Shown here: positions 32,585 to 42,079 of the stretch, piece after piece
Layout: each line of letters starts with the position of its first letter
How positions within the stretch are numbered: the first letter of the stretch is position 1
Assembly: GCA_964399635.1 (NCBI GenBank)
Contig: CAYNRU010000015.1
Coordinates: forward strand, 1-64,000
DNA: 64,000 bases
Origin: UBA4615 sp964399635
GTDB lineage: Bacteria > Pseudomonadota > Gammaproteobacteria > Burkholderiales > Burkholderiaceae_E
Reading direction: 5' to 3'
Notes under the pieces: model-generated
What the model was told of the DNA's origin: nothing
The model's database searches: none
Seen by the model: the letters and a program-made list of their open reading frames with translations, nothing else
Translations under genes and position numbers: made by a program

Positions 32585-33679
32585 TCAGCCGCGGACCTTG
32601 ACGTGGTACTGCTCCTCGCTGATCTCGGACCAGCGGTCGAACTTCGCCTTGAACGCGAAGTAGGACTCGTGCACCTTCTTGGTCAGCGGGTCCTTGGCGA
32701 TCGCCTCGGCGAGCACCTTTTCGGTCTCCTCGCGCAGCGCCTTGATCACCGCGTCGGGCAGCGGGCGCGCGACGACCTTCTGGTTCCGGATCAGGTCCTC
32801 CATCGCCTCGGAGTTGTTGCGCTGGCACCAGCCCTCGCTGATCACGTTGCAGGCGGCGGCGGCGTTCTCGACGATCGACTGCAGGTCCTTGGGCAGCTTC
32901 TGCCACGCGGCCTTGTTGATGAGCAGCTCCGAGACGGTGGCCGACTCGTGCCAGCCGGTCGTGTAGTAGAACTTCGCGGCCTTTTGCAGGCCCAGGCGCC
33001 GGTCCTGGAACGGGCCGACGAACTCGGCCGCGTCGATGACGCCGCGCTCGAGGGCCGGGAAGATCTCGCCGCCGGGCAGCACCTTCACGTCGACGCCGAG
33101 ATTGGCGTAGACCCGGCCTGCCAGCCCGGGGATGCGCATCTTCAGGCCCTTGAGGTCGGCGACCGAGGTGATCTCCTTCTTGAACCAGCCGCTCATCTGC
33201 ACGCCGGTGTTGCCGCAGGGCATCGCGATCATCCCGAACGGCTCGTAGACCTCGTTCCACAGCTGCTGGCCGCCACCGTCGTAGAGCCAGCCGTTCATGC
33301 CCTGGAAGTTCATCCCGAAGGGCACCGCGGTGAAGTACTGGGCCGCGAAGGTCTTGCCGGTCCAGAAGTAGCTGTTGGCATGGTTCATCTCCACCGTGCC
33401 GGCGCGCACCGCGTCGAAGCCCTCGAAGGCGGGCACCAGCTCGCCGGCCCCGAACACCTGGATGTTGAGCCGGCCGTCGGACATCTCGCGGATGCGCCGC
33501 GCGAGGTCGGTCGCGCTGCCCGGCCCGTCCATGTAGAACGGCGAACCCTTCACGTAGGCGCTGGTCATCTTCCAGTTGAAGACGCTGCGGCCCTGCGCAC
33601 GCACGACGGCGGGCGCGCCGATCGAGCCGCCGGCCAGGGCGGCTCCGGCGAGGAAACGACGACGGCGGATCTCGGACAT
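32585..33679 (-). CDS. TRAP transporter substrate-binding protein (DctP, TakP-like)
   Basis: A 364-residue receptor starting MSEIRRRRFLAGAALAGGSI, a leader with RRRRFLAG that resembles a Tat signal. GPGSATDLARRIREMSDGRL, FGAGELVPAFEGFDAVRAGT, YYTTGWHESATVSELLIN and ENAAAACNVISEGWCQRNN place it in the TakP/mannitol-chloroaromatic group, whose members bind 2-oxo acids or lactate. The ATG at 33679 has AGGAG 8 bases upstream; codons further upstream are not conserved. First gene of the TRAP operon. Confidence 0.88.
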   Translation of the reverse strand: MSEIRRRRFLAGAALAGGSIGAPAVVRAQGRSVFNWKMTSAYVKGSPFYMDGPGSATDLARRIREMSDGRLNIQVFGAGELVPAFEGFDAVRAGTVEMNHANSYFWTGKTFAAQYFTAVPFGMNFQGMNGWLYDGGGQQLWNEVYEPFGMIAMPCGNTGVQMSGWFKKEITSVADLKGLKMRIPGLAGRVYANLGVDVKVLPGGEIFPALERGVIDAAEFVGPFQDRRLGLQKAAKFYYTTGWHESATVSELLINKAAWQKLPKDLQSIVENAAAACNVISEGWCQRNNSEAMEDLIRNQKVVARPLPDAVIKALREETEKVLAEAIAKDPLTKKVHESYFAFKAKFDRWSEISEEQYHVKVRG

Positions 33680-34048
33680 GGAGCGCTCCTGGAGGGGGGT
33701 CGGGCAGGCCGCGGTGGGCCGGGGATGGCAGGTGGAGTGGGCTAATCCATCGCTTAAGCAAAGACGATGCCAGTTCGCGAGGGGGGCGATCCGGGCGGCC
33801 GGGACGCTCGCGTCGGCGTTTGCTCGACGAGATTGGTGCAGGTCCTGCGGGTCCGGCACCGCAGTGCGCCGATGGCGGTGCAGCGGCATGCACCTGTTCG
33901 AGGCGGACGGCGGCTGCCCGGGCGCGTGTTCGGCATCCGGTGGTGCCGTCGGACGAGCCGGCCGATCGGCGCCTTGCCGCGGTTCGCGCGGAACCTGACC
34001 GGATGGACGAACGGCGAGGGCTCGCGGATGCGCGAACCTGCGTGCCGC
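33680..34048. other. 369-bp spacer with the TRAP operon promoter
   Basis: No gene recognised. The part nearest to the TRAP receptor is less GC-rich and contains a perfect 8-bp palindrome GCTTAAGC at 33752-33759, which may be part of a promoter or operator. The far part is the downstream end of the Ig-like lipoprotein gene. Confidence 0.4.
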
Positions 34049-35173
34049 CTACTCCACCGCGATTTCGATCGCGTAGGCGGTGCGATCCACCCCGGTCTGG
34101 TTGACCCACAGCGTGTAGGGTCCCTCGCCGCGGGCCGTCTCGACGATGCCGCCCAGCAGTTCGACCTGCAGGTCACCGGGGCCGAGGTGCTTCCAGGACA
34201 GCATCCGCTGCACGTTGGTGCCCGCATCGAACACCGGCGCCTGCTGCAGCGCGTAGAAGGCGATCGCATCGGGCGACTCGTAGAACACCAGCCGCAGCGA
34301 GCGCAGCCGACGGCCCGCGGGCACGTCGAAGCGCACGAAGTCGGTGTCCGGCCGCGAGACCTCGCCGTGCAGCAGCAGCGTGCCCTGCCAGCCGGGCAGC
34401 ACGGTGGGCCCGAGCGCGTCGCCCGAGGCCTCGAACCAGCCGTTGGAGGTGGCCGGGTCGTCGAGGACGGTCGCGACCGCCATCGAGGGATTGCCCGCGG
34501 CGTCGATCTGTCGCGACCAGATCCTGCGTACCAGGTTGCCCGCGAGCGACAGGGACGTGCCCGAGCCGCGGATCCAGCTGCGCTGCTCGTCTACCGAATA
34601 CTCCCAGCGCGCCATCGCCTCGAGGCCGGCGATCCGGATCGCGGGCAGCGCGCCGGCGATCACGCTGACCTGGGGCTGCGTCGGCACGGTCGTGTCGAGC
34701 GTGCACGAGACCATCACGATCTCGGAGAAGTTTCCCTGCCCGTCGAAGGTCCGGGCCCAGATCATCTTGGCGCCGTCTCCGGCCACCTCGAAGCTGTCAC
34801 CGTTGCCCCGGATCCAGGTACGGCCCTCGTCGAGCGACCACTCCCAGCCCAGGCCGTCGAGCAGCGAGCCCACCGACCACTTGCCGTTGAAGGTCAAGCC
34901 GTCGGAGACGCTGACCCCAGTGTCGTTGAAGCTGAGCACCGGCCGGGGCAGCACCACCGGAGCAGGCGGGCCCGCCGGTACGGGTGCGCCCACCGGTACG
35001 GGTGCGCCCACCGGTACGGGCGTGCCCACCGGTTCCGTCATCCGACCGCCGGCCGCCGCGCCATCGACACCGCCGCCGTCTCCCCCGCCTCCGCAGGCGG
35101 CGAGCATCAGCGGGCCGACCAGCGCCCAGGCCAGCCGGGTGCGAGCGGGGCGACGAAGAGGCGGGCGTTCCAT
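34049..35173 (-). CDS. lipoprotein with Ig-like repeats
   Basis: A 374-residue lipoprotein: leader LAWALVGPLMLAAC with lipobox LAAC, then a Gly-rich and PVPVGAPVPVGAP linker (residues 28-75), then two Ig-like/Big-type repeats with the shared pattern WEWSLDEGRTWIRGNGDSFE and WEYSVDEQRSWIRGSGTSLS, and a C-terminal region RFDVPAGRRLRSLRLVFYES resembling a pre-peptidase beta-sandwich domain. Start ATG 35173 chosen for the leader length; an ATG at 35206 is possible. Probably a surface or periplasmic structural protein; function unknown. Single gene. Confidence 0.75.
   Translation of the reverse strand: MERPPLRRPARTRLAWALVGPLMLAACGGGGDGGGVDGAAAGGRMTEPVGTPVPVGAPVPVGAPVPAGPPAPVVLPRPVLSFNDTGVSVSDGLTFNGKWSVGSLLDGLGWEWSLDEGRTWIRGNGDSFEVAGDGAKMIWARTFDGQGNFSEIVMVSCTLDTTVPTQPQVSVIAGALPAIRIAGLEAMARWEYSVDEQRSWIRGSGTSLSLAGNLVRRIWSRQIDAAGNPSMAVATVLDDPATSNGWFEASGDALGPTVLPGWQGTLLLHGEVSRPDTDFVRFDVPAGRRLRSLRLVFYESPDAIAFYALQQAPVFDAGTNVQRMLSWKHLGPGDLQVELLGGIVETARGEGPYTLWVNQTGVDRTAYAIEIAVE
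34975..35028 (-). repeat. 18-bp tandem repeat (3 copies) in the lipoprotein linker
   Basis: Three copies of CCGGTACGGGTGCGCCCA (plus strand; third copy CGTG for TGCG) encode a repeated PVGAPV linker. In frame; copy number may vary between strains. Confidence 0.85.
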
Positions 35174-35271
35174 GCGCGGCGTCTCGCGAGCTGGGCGACG
35201 TGGCATCGGCCGGGATACCGACCTTAGATGCGCCGTGTGACGATACGAAGACAGTCGCCCGGCCTTGCGGC

Positions 35272-36636
35272 TCAGCGCGCCTCGAGCAGCTCCGGCACCC
35301 GCAGCAGGATGAACTCGTTGTCCGCGGCACGGTCCGTGAATCGGCCGATGCTGAACGGCAGGTTGTTGTCGTTGGCGACGATGATGTGCTCGGCGTCCAC
35401 GCGCGCCACGTTCTCGATCGTGAAGAAGGGGAATGTGAAGACCCCGGCGAGATCGCGCCTGGCCTCGCCCTTGAGGCGCGCCCGGTTCTGCGGGTCACGC
35501 ACGTTCATCAGGTCGACGTAGCCGAGCTTGCGCACGAAGCCCTGCGGATCGGCCGCCTGCAGGTCCACCAGCACGATGCGCTTGAAGCGCGCGGGGCTGG
35601 CGAAGCAGCGGTTCGCGTCACTCGGCGTGGTGCCCTGCGCGCAGGCCATCGAAGGATCGCCTTCGCCGTCGTCGCGCTCGATCACCAGCGCTCGCCGTGC
35701 GTCGATCATGTTGAAGTCGCCGATCGCCGTGGCGCCATCCTCGAGCGCGAAACGCATCTCGCGGCCGGTCCATGCCCGCCTGGCGACCGAGAACTCCAGG
35801 ATGCGCAGGAAGCGGCGACCCTCCGCGGTCTCGGGCTTGCCTTCGGCGGTCAGCAGCGGCTTCTCGAGCAGCGCGTACAGCGTCGAGCCGTCGGGCGACA
35901 GCGCCATGCCTTCGTAGCCGCCGGAGCGAGCCACCTGGAAGGGCACCGGCTGCGTGGGGTCGGCGCCGACCTGCAGCGCGGGATGGTCGGGGCTGCGGAG
36001 CTCGCGCCCGCCCGACATCGTGGGATACACGCCGGTGACGCGGCCCTGCAGGTCGACGTGGAGCAGGTACGGGCCGAACTCCTCGCCGATCCAGAAGCCG
36101 TCGGCGACCGGCTGGATGCTCTCGGGGTCGAAGTCCGAACCGGTCAGGTAGCGCTCGCGGGTGTGCTCGTTCTCGATGCGGAACGGCACCTTGCGGTCGG
36201 GGTCGGACAGGAATACGTGCTGGTGCACCGTCACGCCGCCGCCCTGCCAGTCGGGCGTGAGGCGGCTGAAGAAGAGCAGCGCATCCGCGCTGTTGCGCTT
36301 GGAGCCGAACCCGTTGTCGGTGAGGGCCCAGTAGCTGCCGTCGCCCACCGGCTTGATGCCGGAGAAGCCCTGCAGCGGCTGGCCCACGAACGGCAGCGCG
36401 ATGCCGGTGCGCTGCGGGATCGACCCGAGTGCATCGACGCGCAGGTTGCCGGCGCCGGTGAATCGGCCCGACACCTGGAAGCCTGCCGGCGCGTCGGGCG
36501 GCGGCACGATCATCCGGTACGCGGGAACCAGCGCGTGACCGGCCAGCGTGGCCGGGTATTCCTTCTGCTGCGCGAGCACGCCACCCGTCACGAGCGACAG
36601 CGCCGCGGACAGGGTGAGCAGGCCAATGGTCTTCAT
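35272..36636 (-). CDS. esterase-like activity of phytase family protein
   Basis: A 454-residue exported protein (signal peptide about 1-22, ending GGVLAQ) of the phytase-like/esterase-like family PF13449. Recognisable blocks: GSIPQRTGIALPFVGQPLQG-FSGIKP, GSYWALTDNGFGSKRNSADA, DFDPESIQPVADGFWIGEEF, GYEGMALSPDGSTLYALLEK. A six-bladed propeller that in characterised relatives binds Ca2+ and hydrolyses phosphate or carboxyl esters is expected. The ATG at 36636 has GGAGCG upstream. Single gene. Confidence 0.84.
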   Translation of the reverse strand: MKTIGLLTLSAALSLVTGGVLAQQKEYPATLAGHALVPAYRMIVPPPDAPAGFQVSGRFTGAGNLRVDALGSIPQRTGIALPFVGQPLQGFSGIKPVGDGSYWALTDNGFGSKRNSADALLFFSRLTPDWQGGGVTVHQHVFLSDPDRKVPFRIENEHTRERYLTGSDFDPESIQPVADGFWIGEEFGPYLLHVDLQGRVTGVYPTMSGGRELRSPDHPALQVGADPTQPVPFQVARSGGYEGMALSPDGSTLYALLEKPLLTAEGKPETAEGRRFLRILEFSVARRAWTGREMRFALEDGATAIGDFNMIDARRALVIERDDGEGDPSMACAQGTTPSDANRCFASPARFKRIVLVDLQAADPQGFVRKLGYVDLMNVRDPQNRARLKGEARRDLAGVFTFPFFTIENVARVDAEHIIVANDNNLPFSIGRFTDRAADNEFILLRVPELLEAR

Positions 36637-36878
36637 CGTTGACGCTCCGTCGGGATCGAGCCGCACGCGACAGTGCGCACGTTCGGGCCCGCAGTCTGGA
36701 GGCTGTGGATGACAGCGACATGAAGCGCCGTGCTGCCCGGGGCGCCGAGCGCTTCGCAGGCAGTGTTGCCGAATCCGGTGAAGCGTCCGCGCCTGCCGGA
36801 CAAGCCCGATCCGCGCGAGGCCGCTCGAACGCGTCGCAGCGACGCGCCCGGGCGGGGGCTACGCCCCTGCACCCGCCG

Positions 36879-38291
36879 CTACGCGGCCCGCGGGTGGAAG
36901 TGCGCGTCCTGCGCGCGGCGCAGCCGCAGCAGCACCGAGTCGGCGGGCAGATCGACGTCGCGCACCCGCAGCGGCTCGCCGCGACGCACCGCATGGCGCA
37001 GCCGCGCGCCCACCGCGAGGTAGTAGGGCAGCGGCGCGTCGTCGTCCATCGGCCGCGCCGGGCGCAGCGCGTGCTCAAGGCCGTCGATCACGTGCCGCAC
37101 GCCCATCGCGAGCACCTCGCCGGCCTCCAGGTCGCGCGAGGCCGACGCGACCAGATCCACGACCGGCCTGACCGCGAGGCCGCCGGTCGAGCAGCCCAGC
37201 CGCAGCACCGACAGCATCGACATGGCCGCTTCGGCGCCCAGCAGGTGGACCGGGTTGTGCAGCAGCACGTGGCGGCCATCGGGGCAGGTCGGCATGCCCT
37301 TGGCGGCGAACAGCCGGCCGGTGGCCTCGTCGGGGGCCTCGACCACCACGAAGACGCCCCCCGCGAAGCTGAGCTCGTCCGGGCGCCTCAGGCAGTTGAA
37401 CATGTCGACCCGACCCGGCGCGGCGAGCAGCCCGCCCTGCGCGCGCGGACGGAACAGCGCGGGCAGCTCGACCGTGCGCGCCACCGGTGCGTGCAGCCCG
37501 GGCGTGTCGGGCATCAGGCCGGTGTGGTTGGCGACGATGCCCATCTCGCACAGGTCGGGCACGGTGGTGGGCGCGAAGGGCAGCGCCGCGCGCGCCGTGA
37601 GCGCGGCCTGCAGATTACCCGGGGCCTGCACGCCCGGCGGCGCGAACGCCGCGGCGAAGTCGGGGGCGGGCACGCTGCGGCCCCACGCGGTGACGGTGGC
37701 GGCCTGCGGGTCCCACACGAAGTCCGACTCGCTCGACTTGCCGGCGCACACCACCGGCAGGCCCAGCAGCCGTGCCCAGCCGATCAGGCCGATCAGCAGG
37801 CTCGGCTGGTCGCCGTCGACCGGGGAGTGCACCACGCCCCGCGCGGCGGCCCGTCGCGCCAGCTCGGGCCCCACCACGATCTCGGCCTCCTTGGTGGCGA
37901 GCACGACGTGCATGCCGGCGTCGATGGCGGCGAGCGCGGTCGCGGCGGCGCCCTCAGGGTCGCCGGTGGCCTCGAGCACGGCGGCCAGCGGCAGCTGCAC
38001 CAGCACCTGCGCCGACGCGACGATCGCGAGCGCGCCGGACTCGATCGCCGCGCGCGCGGCCGCGGTGTCCTCGCACACCCGGATGCGCTGCGGCGCGTGG
38101 CCCGCGGCCAGCGCCGCAGCCCGGGCCCGCGCGGTGTCGCGATCGCAGATCGCGACCACCGTCAGCCCCTGCATCCGCGCCGCCTGCGCGACGAAGGTGG
38201 CGCCGAACTCGCCCGCACCGACGAGTCCGACCCGAAAGGCCGCGGTGCCCCCGCGCGGCGCGTGACGCTCGACGATCTGCTCTGGATTCAT
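36879..38291 (-). CDS. NAD(P)-binding oxidoreductase with SAF domain (homoserine-dehydrogenase-like)
   Basis: A 470-residue protein. N-terminal Rossmann region FRVGLVGAGEFGATFVAQAA (about 20-40) with AICDRD following; the middle part resembles homoserine-dehydrogenase-type catalytic domains (VLATKEAEIVVGPELARRAA, VVHSPVDGDQPSLLIGLIGW); the C-terminal 80 residues are a SAF domain (RDLEAGEVLAMGVRHVI, RHAVRRGEPLRVRDVDLPAD). Proteins of this layout often lie beside TRAP transporters and act in sugar-acid or polyol breakdown. I start it at 38291; an ATG at 38306 lies inside the operator palindrome. It is divergent from the GntR regulator and probably under its control. Confidence 0.78.
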   Translation of the reverse strand: MNPEQIVERHAPRGGTAAFRVGLVGAGEFGATFVAQAARMQGLTVVAICDRDTARARAAALAAGHAPQRIRVCEDTAAARAAIESGALAIVASAQVLVQLPLAAVLEATGDPEGAAATALAAIDAGMHVVLATKEAEIVVGPELARRAAARGVVHSPVDGDQPSLLIGLIGWARLLGLPVVCAGKSSESDFVWDPQAATVTAWGRSVPAPDFAAAFAPPGVQAPGNLQAALTARAALPFAPTTVPDLCEMGIVANHTGLMPDTPGLHAPVARTVELPALFRPRAQGGLLAAPGRVDMFNCLRRPDELSFAGGVFVVVEAPDEATGRLFAAKGMPTCPDGRHVLLHNPVHLLGAEAAMSMLSVLRLGCSTGGLAVRPVVDLVASASRDLEAGEVLAMGVRHVIDGLEHALRPARPMDDDAPLPYYLAVGARLRHAVRRGEPLRVRDVDLPADSVLLRLRRAQDAHFHPRAA

Positions 38292-38299
38292 ACGGAATT

Positions 38300-38311
38300 C
38301 TTGCATACAAG
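38300..38311. promoter_or_regulatory. candidate FCD/GntR operator, copy 1
   Basis: CTTGCATACAAG is a near-perfect palindrome just upstream of the oxidoreductase gene; on the minus strand a TTGACA-like -35 element (38322-38327) lies 10 bp further out. The same word occurs perfectly at 39138. Confidence 0.6.
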
Positions 38312-38361
38312 CTTCGGGTTGTGTCAACCTCGCTGCCGTTAGCGTCGAACCCGGAGCGCCG

Positions 38362-39126
38362 ATGCCTGACCCGTCGCCGACCACCCCGCTCGCCGCCCTG
38401 CTCGCCGCCGACGACGCCGACGCCGTCGGGCAGCGCCGGCGCAAGGGGGCGCTGCACCGGAGCACCGTCTCGGTGCTGCGCAACATGATCATCACCGGCG
38501 CGCTCGCCCCGGGCGAGCGGCTCAACGAGCGCGAGCTGTGCGAGCGGCTCGGCGTGTCGCGCACGCCGGTGCGCGAGGCGATCAAGACGCTCACGCAGGA
38601 GGCGCTGCTGCGCGCGCTGCCCAACCACTCGCCGGTGGTCGCGCCGCTCGACCCGGGCGAGACCGCCGCGCTCATCGACGTCGTGTCCACGATCGAGGCG
38701 CTGGCTGGAGAGCTAGCCGCCACGAGGATCTCCGACGCCGAGGTGGCCGAGCTGGGGATCCTCCACTACACGATGCTGCGCCACCACTCGCTCGACGAAC
38801 TGCCCGGGTACTTCGAGGCGAACCGCGCGTTCCATCGGCGCATCGTCGAGTGCTCGGCCAACCCGGTGCTGCTGTGGGTCTGGGACCAACTCGCGCTGCG
38901 CGTGGACCGCGCGCGCTACGCGTCCAACCTGTGGCCCGTGCGCTGGAAGAAGGCGATGGCCGAGCACGCCGGCATCCTCGCCGCGCTGACCGCCCGCGAC
39001 CCGCGGGCCGTGTCGTCGGCAATGCGCGAGCACGTCCGCAACGGCCTGTCGGTGGTGCTCGATGCGCTCGCGCGCGACGCGACGGCGGGCGCGTCGGCGC
39101 ACCCGCCAGCGGCACCGGGCGCTTGA
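38362..39126 (+). CDS. GntR-family regulator with FCD domain
   Basis: A 254-residue FadR/VanR-type GntR regulator. Winged helix about residues 33-90 (STVSVLRNMIITGALAPGER, LNERELCERLGVSRTPVREA); FCD effector domain about 100-235 (DVVSTIEALAGELAATRISD, NRAFHRRIVECSANPVL with metal-binding His residues). FCD domains bind carboxylic acids. It stands between two copies of the palindrome CTTGCATRCAAG, one facing the oxidoreductase and one before the TRAP operon, so it likely represses both. Confidence 0.88.
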   Translation: MPDPSPTTPLAALLAADDADAVGQRRRKGALHRSTVSVLRNMIITGALAPGERLNERELCERLGVSRTPVREAIKTLTQEALLRALPNHSPVVAPLDPGETAALIDVVSTIEALAGELAATRISDAEVAELGILHYTMLRHHSLDELPGYFEANRAFHRRIVECSANPVLLWVWDQLALRVDRARYASNLWPVRWKKAMAEHAGILAALTARDPRAVSSAMREHVRNGLSVVLDALARDATAGASAHPPAAPGA

Positions 39127-39137
39127 CGCCCCAAAAC

Positions 39138-39149
39138 CTTGCATGCAAG
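39138..39149. promoter_or_regulatory. candidate FCD/GntR operator, copy 2
   Basis: CTTGCATGCAAG, a perfect 12-bp palindrome, in the 52 bp between the regulator and the TRAP receptor gene, ahead of the GGAGGAG ribosome site. Confidence 0.68.
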
Positions 39150-39178
39150 ATCGACCGAAAGCATACGGAGGAGACACC

Positions 39179-40189
39179 ATGACAGCTCGCAGCACGCTCG
39201 GCCGGCGCTCGGTCCTGAAGGCCGGCGCCGCAGTCGCCTGCAGTGCGTACGTGATCCCGGCCCGCGCGGCGGTCGAGCTCAAGCTCACCCATCCGGCCGA
39301 CCTGTCCCATCCGGTGCACATCGAGGCCGACAAGATGGTCCGGCGCATCGCCGAGCGCACCAACGGCGAGGTGAAGATCACGCTGTTCCCGAACAACGCG
39401 CTCGGCTCGCCGGTCGAGACCGCGCAGCAGACGCGGCTCGGCGCGATCGACATGATCCTGATGAACCCGGCCAACATCGAGTCGATCTCGAAGGCGGTCG
39501 GCGTCATCAACATCCCCTACCAGTTCGACGGCTACGAGCACGCGCACCGCACGCTCGACACCACCGCCCGCGATTGGCTCACGCAGCAGCTCGCCACCGC
39601 CGGCTTCGCCTGGATCGCCAACTTCGAGTGGGGCTTCCGCGCGCTGTCCAACAGCCGCCGCCCGGTCAACACGCCGGCCGACGTGCAGGGCCTGAAGCTG
39701 CGGGTGCCGCCCGAGCTCGCCATCAAGGCCGCGTTCGAGGCGCTCGGCGCCAACACGCAGACCATCGCGTTCCAGGAGGTCTACCTGGCGCTCGCCAACA
39801 AGACCGTCGACGGCCAGGACAACCCGATCGGCACGACCTTCGCGGCCAAGTTCTTCGAGGTGCAGAGCCACATCGCGCTGACCCGGCACATCTACGCGTC
39901 GATCATGCTCGCTGCCAATCCGCGCTCGTGGCAGAACAAGCTCGACGCCGCGCAGCGCCGGATCGTGTCCGAGGAGGCGGCGACCGCCGGGGCGGCCGCC
40001 CGCAAGGGCGTGCGCGACCGCGAGGAGGAGAACATCGCCGCGATGCAAAAGGCGGGGGTCGCGATCACGCGTCCTGACGTGGCGCCGTTCCGCGACAAGA
40101 TGGCACCGGCCTACGAGGTGCTGCGCAAGAGCCTCGGCGACGACACCTGGAACGCCTGGACCAAGCTGGTGGCGGCCGCCCGCAGCTGA
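39179..40189 (+). CDS. dctP: TRAP transporter substrate-binding protein (DctP family)
   Basis: A 336-residue periplasmic receptor. Leader RRSVLKAGAAVACSAYVIPA (to about residue 30, Tat-like RRS), then LKLTHPADLSHPVHIEADKM and NGEVKITLFPNNALGSPVET; the carboxylate-binding Arg lies in LKLRVPPELAIKAAFEALGA and the following FQEVYLALANKTVDGQDNPI is a family hallmark. The ligand is probably a sugar acid or other carboxylate. Start ATG 39179 with GGAGGAG 6 bases upstream. First gene of the receptor-DctM-DctQ-SDR operon. Confidence 0.9.
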   Translation: MTARSTLGRRSVLKAGAAVACSAYVIPARAAVELKLTHPADLSHPVHIEADKMVRRIAERTNGEVKITLFPNNALGSPVETAQQTRLGAIDMILMNPANIESISKAVGVINIPYQFDGYEHAHRTLDTTARDWLTQQLATAGFAWIANFEWGFRALSNSRRPVNTPADVQGLKLRVPPELAIKAAFEALGANTQTIAFQEVYLALANKTVDGQDNPIGTTFAAKFFEVQSHIALTRHIYASIMLAANPRSWQNKLDAAQRRIVSEEAATAGAAARKGVRDREEENIAAMQKAGVAITRPDVAPFRDKMAPAYEVLRKSLGDDTWNAWTKLVAAARS

Positions 40190-40217
40190 TCCGCTCAAGC
40201 GAGCCGGCCGGCCCTCG

Positions 40218-41516
40218 ATGCTGATCACCGGCATCCTCCTCGCCACCTGCCTGACGATACTGCTCGGCGTGCCGATCGCCGGGGCGCTGGCGATGGTGGC
40301 GGCCGCGACCATGCTGGTCACGGCCGGCCCCGACCTGCTGGTCATCTTCATCCAGCGCGCGTTCGCGGCCACCACCTCGTTTCCGTTGCTCGCGATTCCC
40401 TTCTTCATCCTCGCCGGCAACCTGATGAACGCCGGCGGCACGACCGAGCGGATCTTCGCGGTCGCCAACCTGCTGGTGGGCAAGGTGCGCGGCGGGCTCG
40501 CGCACGTGAACGTGCTGGGCAGCATGATCTTCGCCGGCATGTCGGGCTCGGCGGTCGCCGACGCGGCGGGCCTGGGCGTGATCGAGATCCGCGCGATGGT
40601 GCGCGAGGGCTACACGCCGCGCTACGCCGCGACCATCAGCGCGGTGTCGGCGACCATCGGGCCGATCATCCCGCCGAGCATCCCGTTCGTGATCTACGGC
40701 AGTCTCGCCAACGTGTCGGTCGGCGCGCTGTTCCTCGCGGGCGTCGTGCCGGGCGTGCTCGTCGGGCTCGGGCTGATGGCCGCGATCGCGATCGAGGCGC
40801 GGCGCCGCGACCTGCCGCGCTCGGCCGGCTGGCCGCCGGTCGGGGTCGCGCTGCGCACGATCGCGCGCGCGGCGCCCGCGCTCGCGCTGCCCCCGCTGAT
40901 CCTCGTCGTGATCCTCGCCGGCATCGCCACGCCGACCGAGGCGGCGGTGGTCGCCGCGGCGCTGGCATTCGTGCTCGGGCGCTTCGTGTACCGCGAGCTC
41001 TCCATGGACGACCTGTGGCGCACGCTGTGGGAGACCGGTCGCCAGACCGCGCAGGTGATGCTGATCATCGCGATGGCCGCGCCCTTCGGCTGGGTGCTGA
41101 TCCAGCAGCAGGTGCCCAACGCGATCCTCAAGGCCCTGCTCGGCATCTCGAGCGAGCCCTGGATGATCCTGCTGATCGTCAACGTCGCGCTGCTCGTGCT
41201 CGGCATGTTCCTCGAGACGATCGCGATCATGATCATCGCCTACCCGATCCTCGCGCCGGTGATGGCCGCGATCGGCGTCGACCCCGTCCACTTCGGCGTG
41301 ATCCTGGTGCTCAACATGATGATCGGCCTGGTGACGCCGCCGGTGGGCCTGTGCCTGTACGTGGTGGCCGGCATCGCCCGCGTGCCGATCGCCGAGATCG
41401 CGCTTGAGCTCGGCCCCTACCTGCTCGCGCTGATCGGCGTGCTCGCGCTGGTCACCTACGTGCCGGCGATCTCGACCTGGCTGCCGCAGGCCTTCGGCCT
41501 CGGGGTGGTCCGGTGA
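40218..41516 (+). CDS. dctM: TRAP transporter large permease (DctM)
   Basis: A 432-residue membrane protein with twelve or so helices. GSMIFAGMSGSAVADAAGLG, ATIGPIIPPSIPFVIYGSLA and TPTEAAVVAAALAFVLG are signature segments. It precedes DctQ here, the reverse of the common order. 28 bp after the receptor stop; its TGA overlaps the GTG start of DctQ. Confidence 0.9.
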   Translation: MLITGILLATCLTILLGVPIAGALAMVAAATMLVTAGPDLLVIFIQRAFAATTSFPLLAIPFFILAGNLMNAGGTTERIFAVANLLVGKVRGGLAHVNVLGSMIFAGMSGSAVADAAGLGVIEIRAMVREGYTPRYAATISAVSATIGPIIPPSIPFVIYGSLANVSVGALFLAGVVPGVLVGLGLMAAIAIEARRRDLPRSAGWPPVGVALRTIARAAPALALPPLILVVILAGIATPTEAAVVAAALAFVLGRFVYRELSMDDLWRTLWETGRQTAQVMLIIAMAAPFGWVLIQQQVPNAILKALLGISSEPWMILLIVNVALLVLGMFLETIAIMIIAYPILAPVMAAIGVDPVHFGVILVLNMMIGLVTPPVGLCLYVVAGIARVPIAEIALELGPYLLALIGVLALVTYVPAISTWLPQAFGLGVVR

Positions 41517-42022
41517 TCCGCGCGGCGCTCGCGCGCCTCGACGCCGCGATCGCGCGTGCCTGCCGCTGGGTGGTGGTCGGCTGCCTGCTCGGGCTGTTCG
41601 TGCTGCTGTCGCTGGGCATCGTGCAGCGCGCCGTGCCGGTGTTCACCATGACCGGCTACGACGAGCTGGTCGAGCTGCTGTTCGCATGGATGACTTTCGC
41701 GGGCGCGGTCGCGCTGTGGCGCGAGGGCGCCCTCTACCGCGTCGACATCGCCGATCGCCTGCTGGGGCCGCGCGCGCGTCAGGCGCTCGCTGTCCTCACA
41801 CACCTGTCGATGCTCGCGATCGCGGTCATGCTGACGCTGGTCGGCTGGGACTTCGTGCGGCAGTCGGGCGAGACCACGCCCTTCCTGCAGGTCGACAAGG
41901 CCTGGTGGTACGCGGCGATTCCCGTGTGCGGCATGCTGATGGCGGGCTACAGCGTCGCCGCCACGTGGCGCGCCATGCACGGCGAGCTCGACACGGTCCA
42001 CGAGGCCGCCACGCTGGGCTGA
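41513..42022 (+). CDS. dctQ: TRAP transporter small permease (DctQ)
   Basis: A 169-residue protein with four membrane helices (about 18-38, 50-68, 88-108, 125-147). DELVELLFAWMTFAGAVALW is the DctQ core. GTG start overlapping the DctM stop by four bases (GTGA), so translation is coupled. Confidence 0.87.
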   Translation: MIRAALARLDAAIARACRWVVVGCLLGLFVLLSLGIVQRAVPVFTMTGYDELVELLFAWMTFAGAVALWREGALYRVDIADRLLGPRARQALAVLTHLSMLAIAVMLTLVGWDFVRQSGETTPFLQVDKAWWYAAIPVCGMLMAGYSVAATWRAMHGELDTVHEAATLG

Positions 42023-42079
42023 GCGCGCGCGCCGCGGGGCGCCGCATCCCTGAACGACCGACTCCAAGCGAGGCACGAC

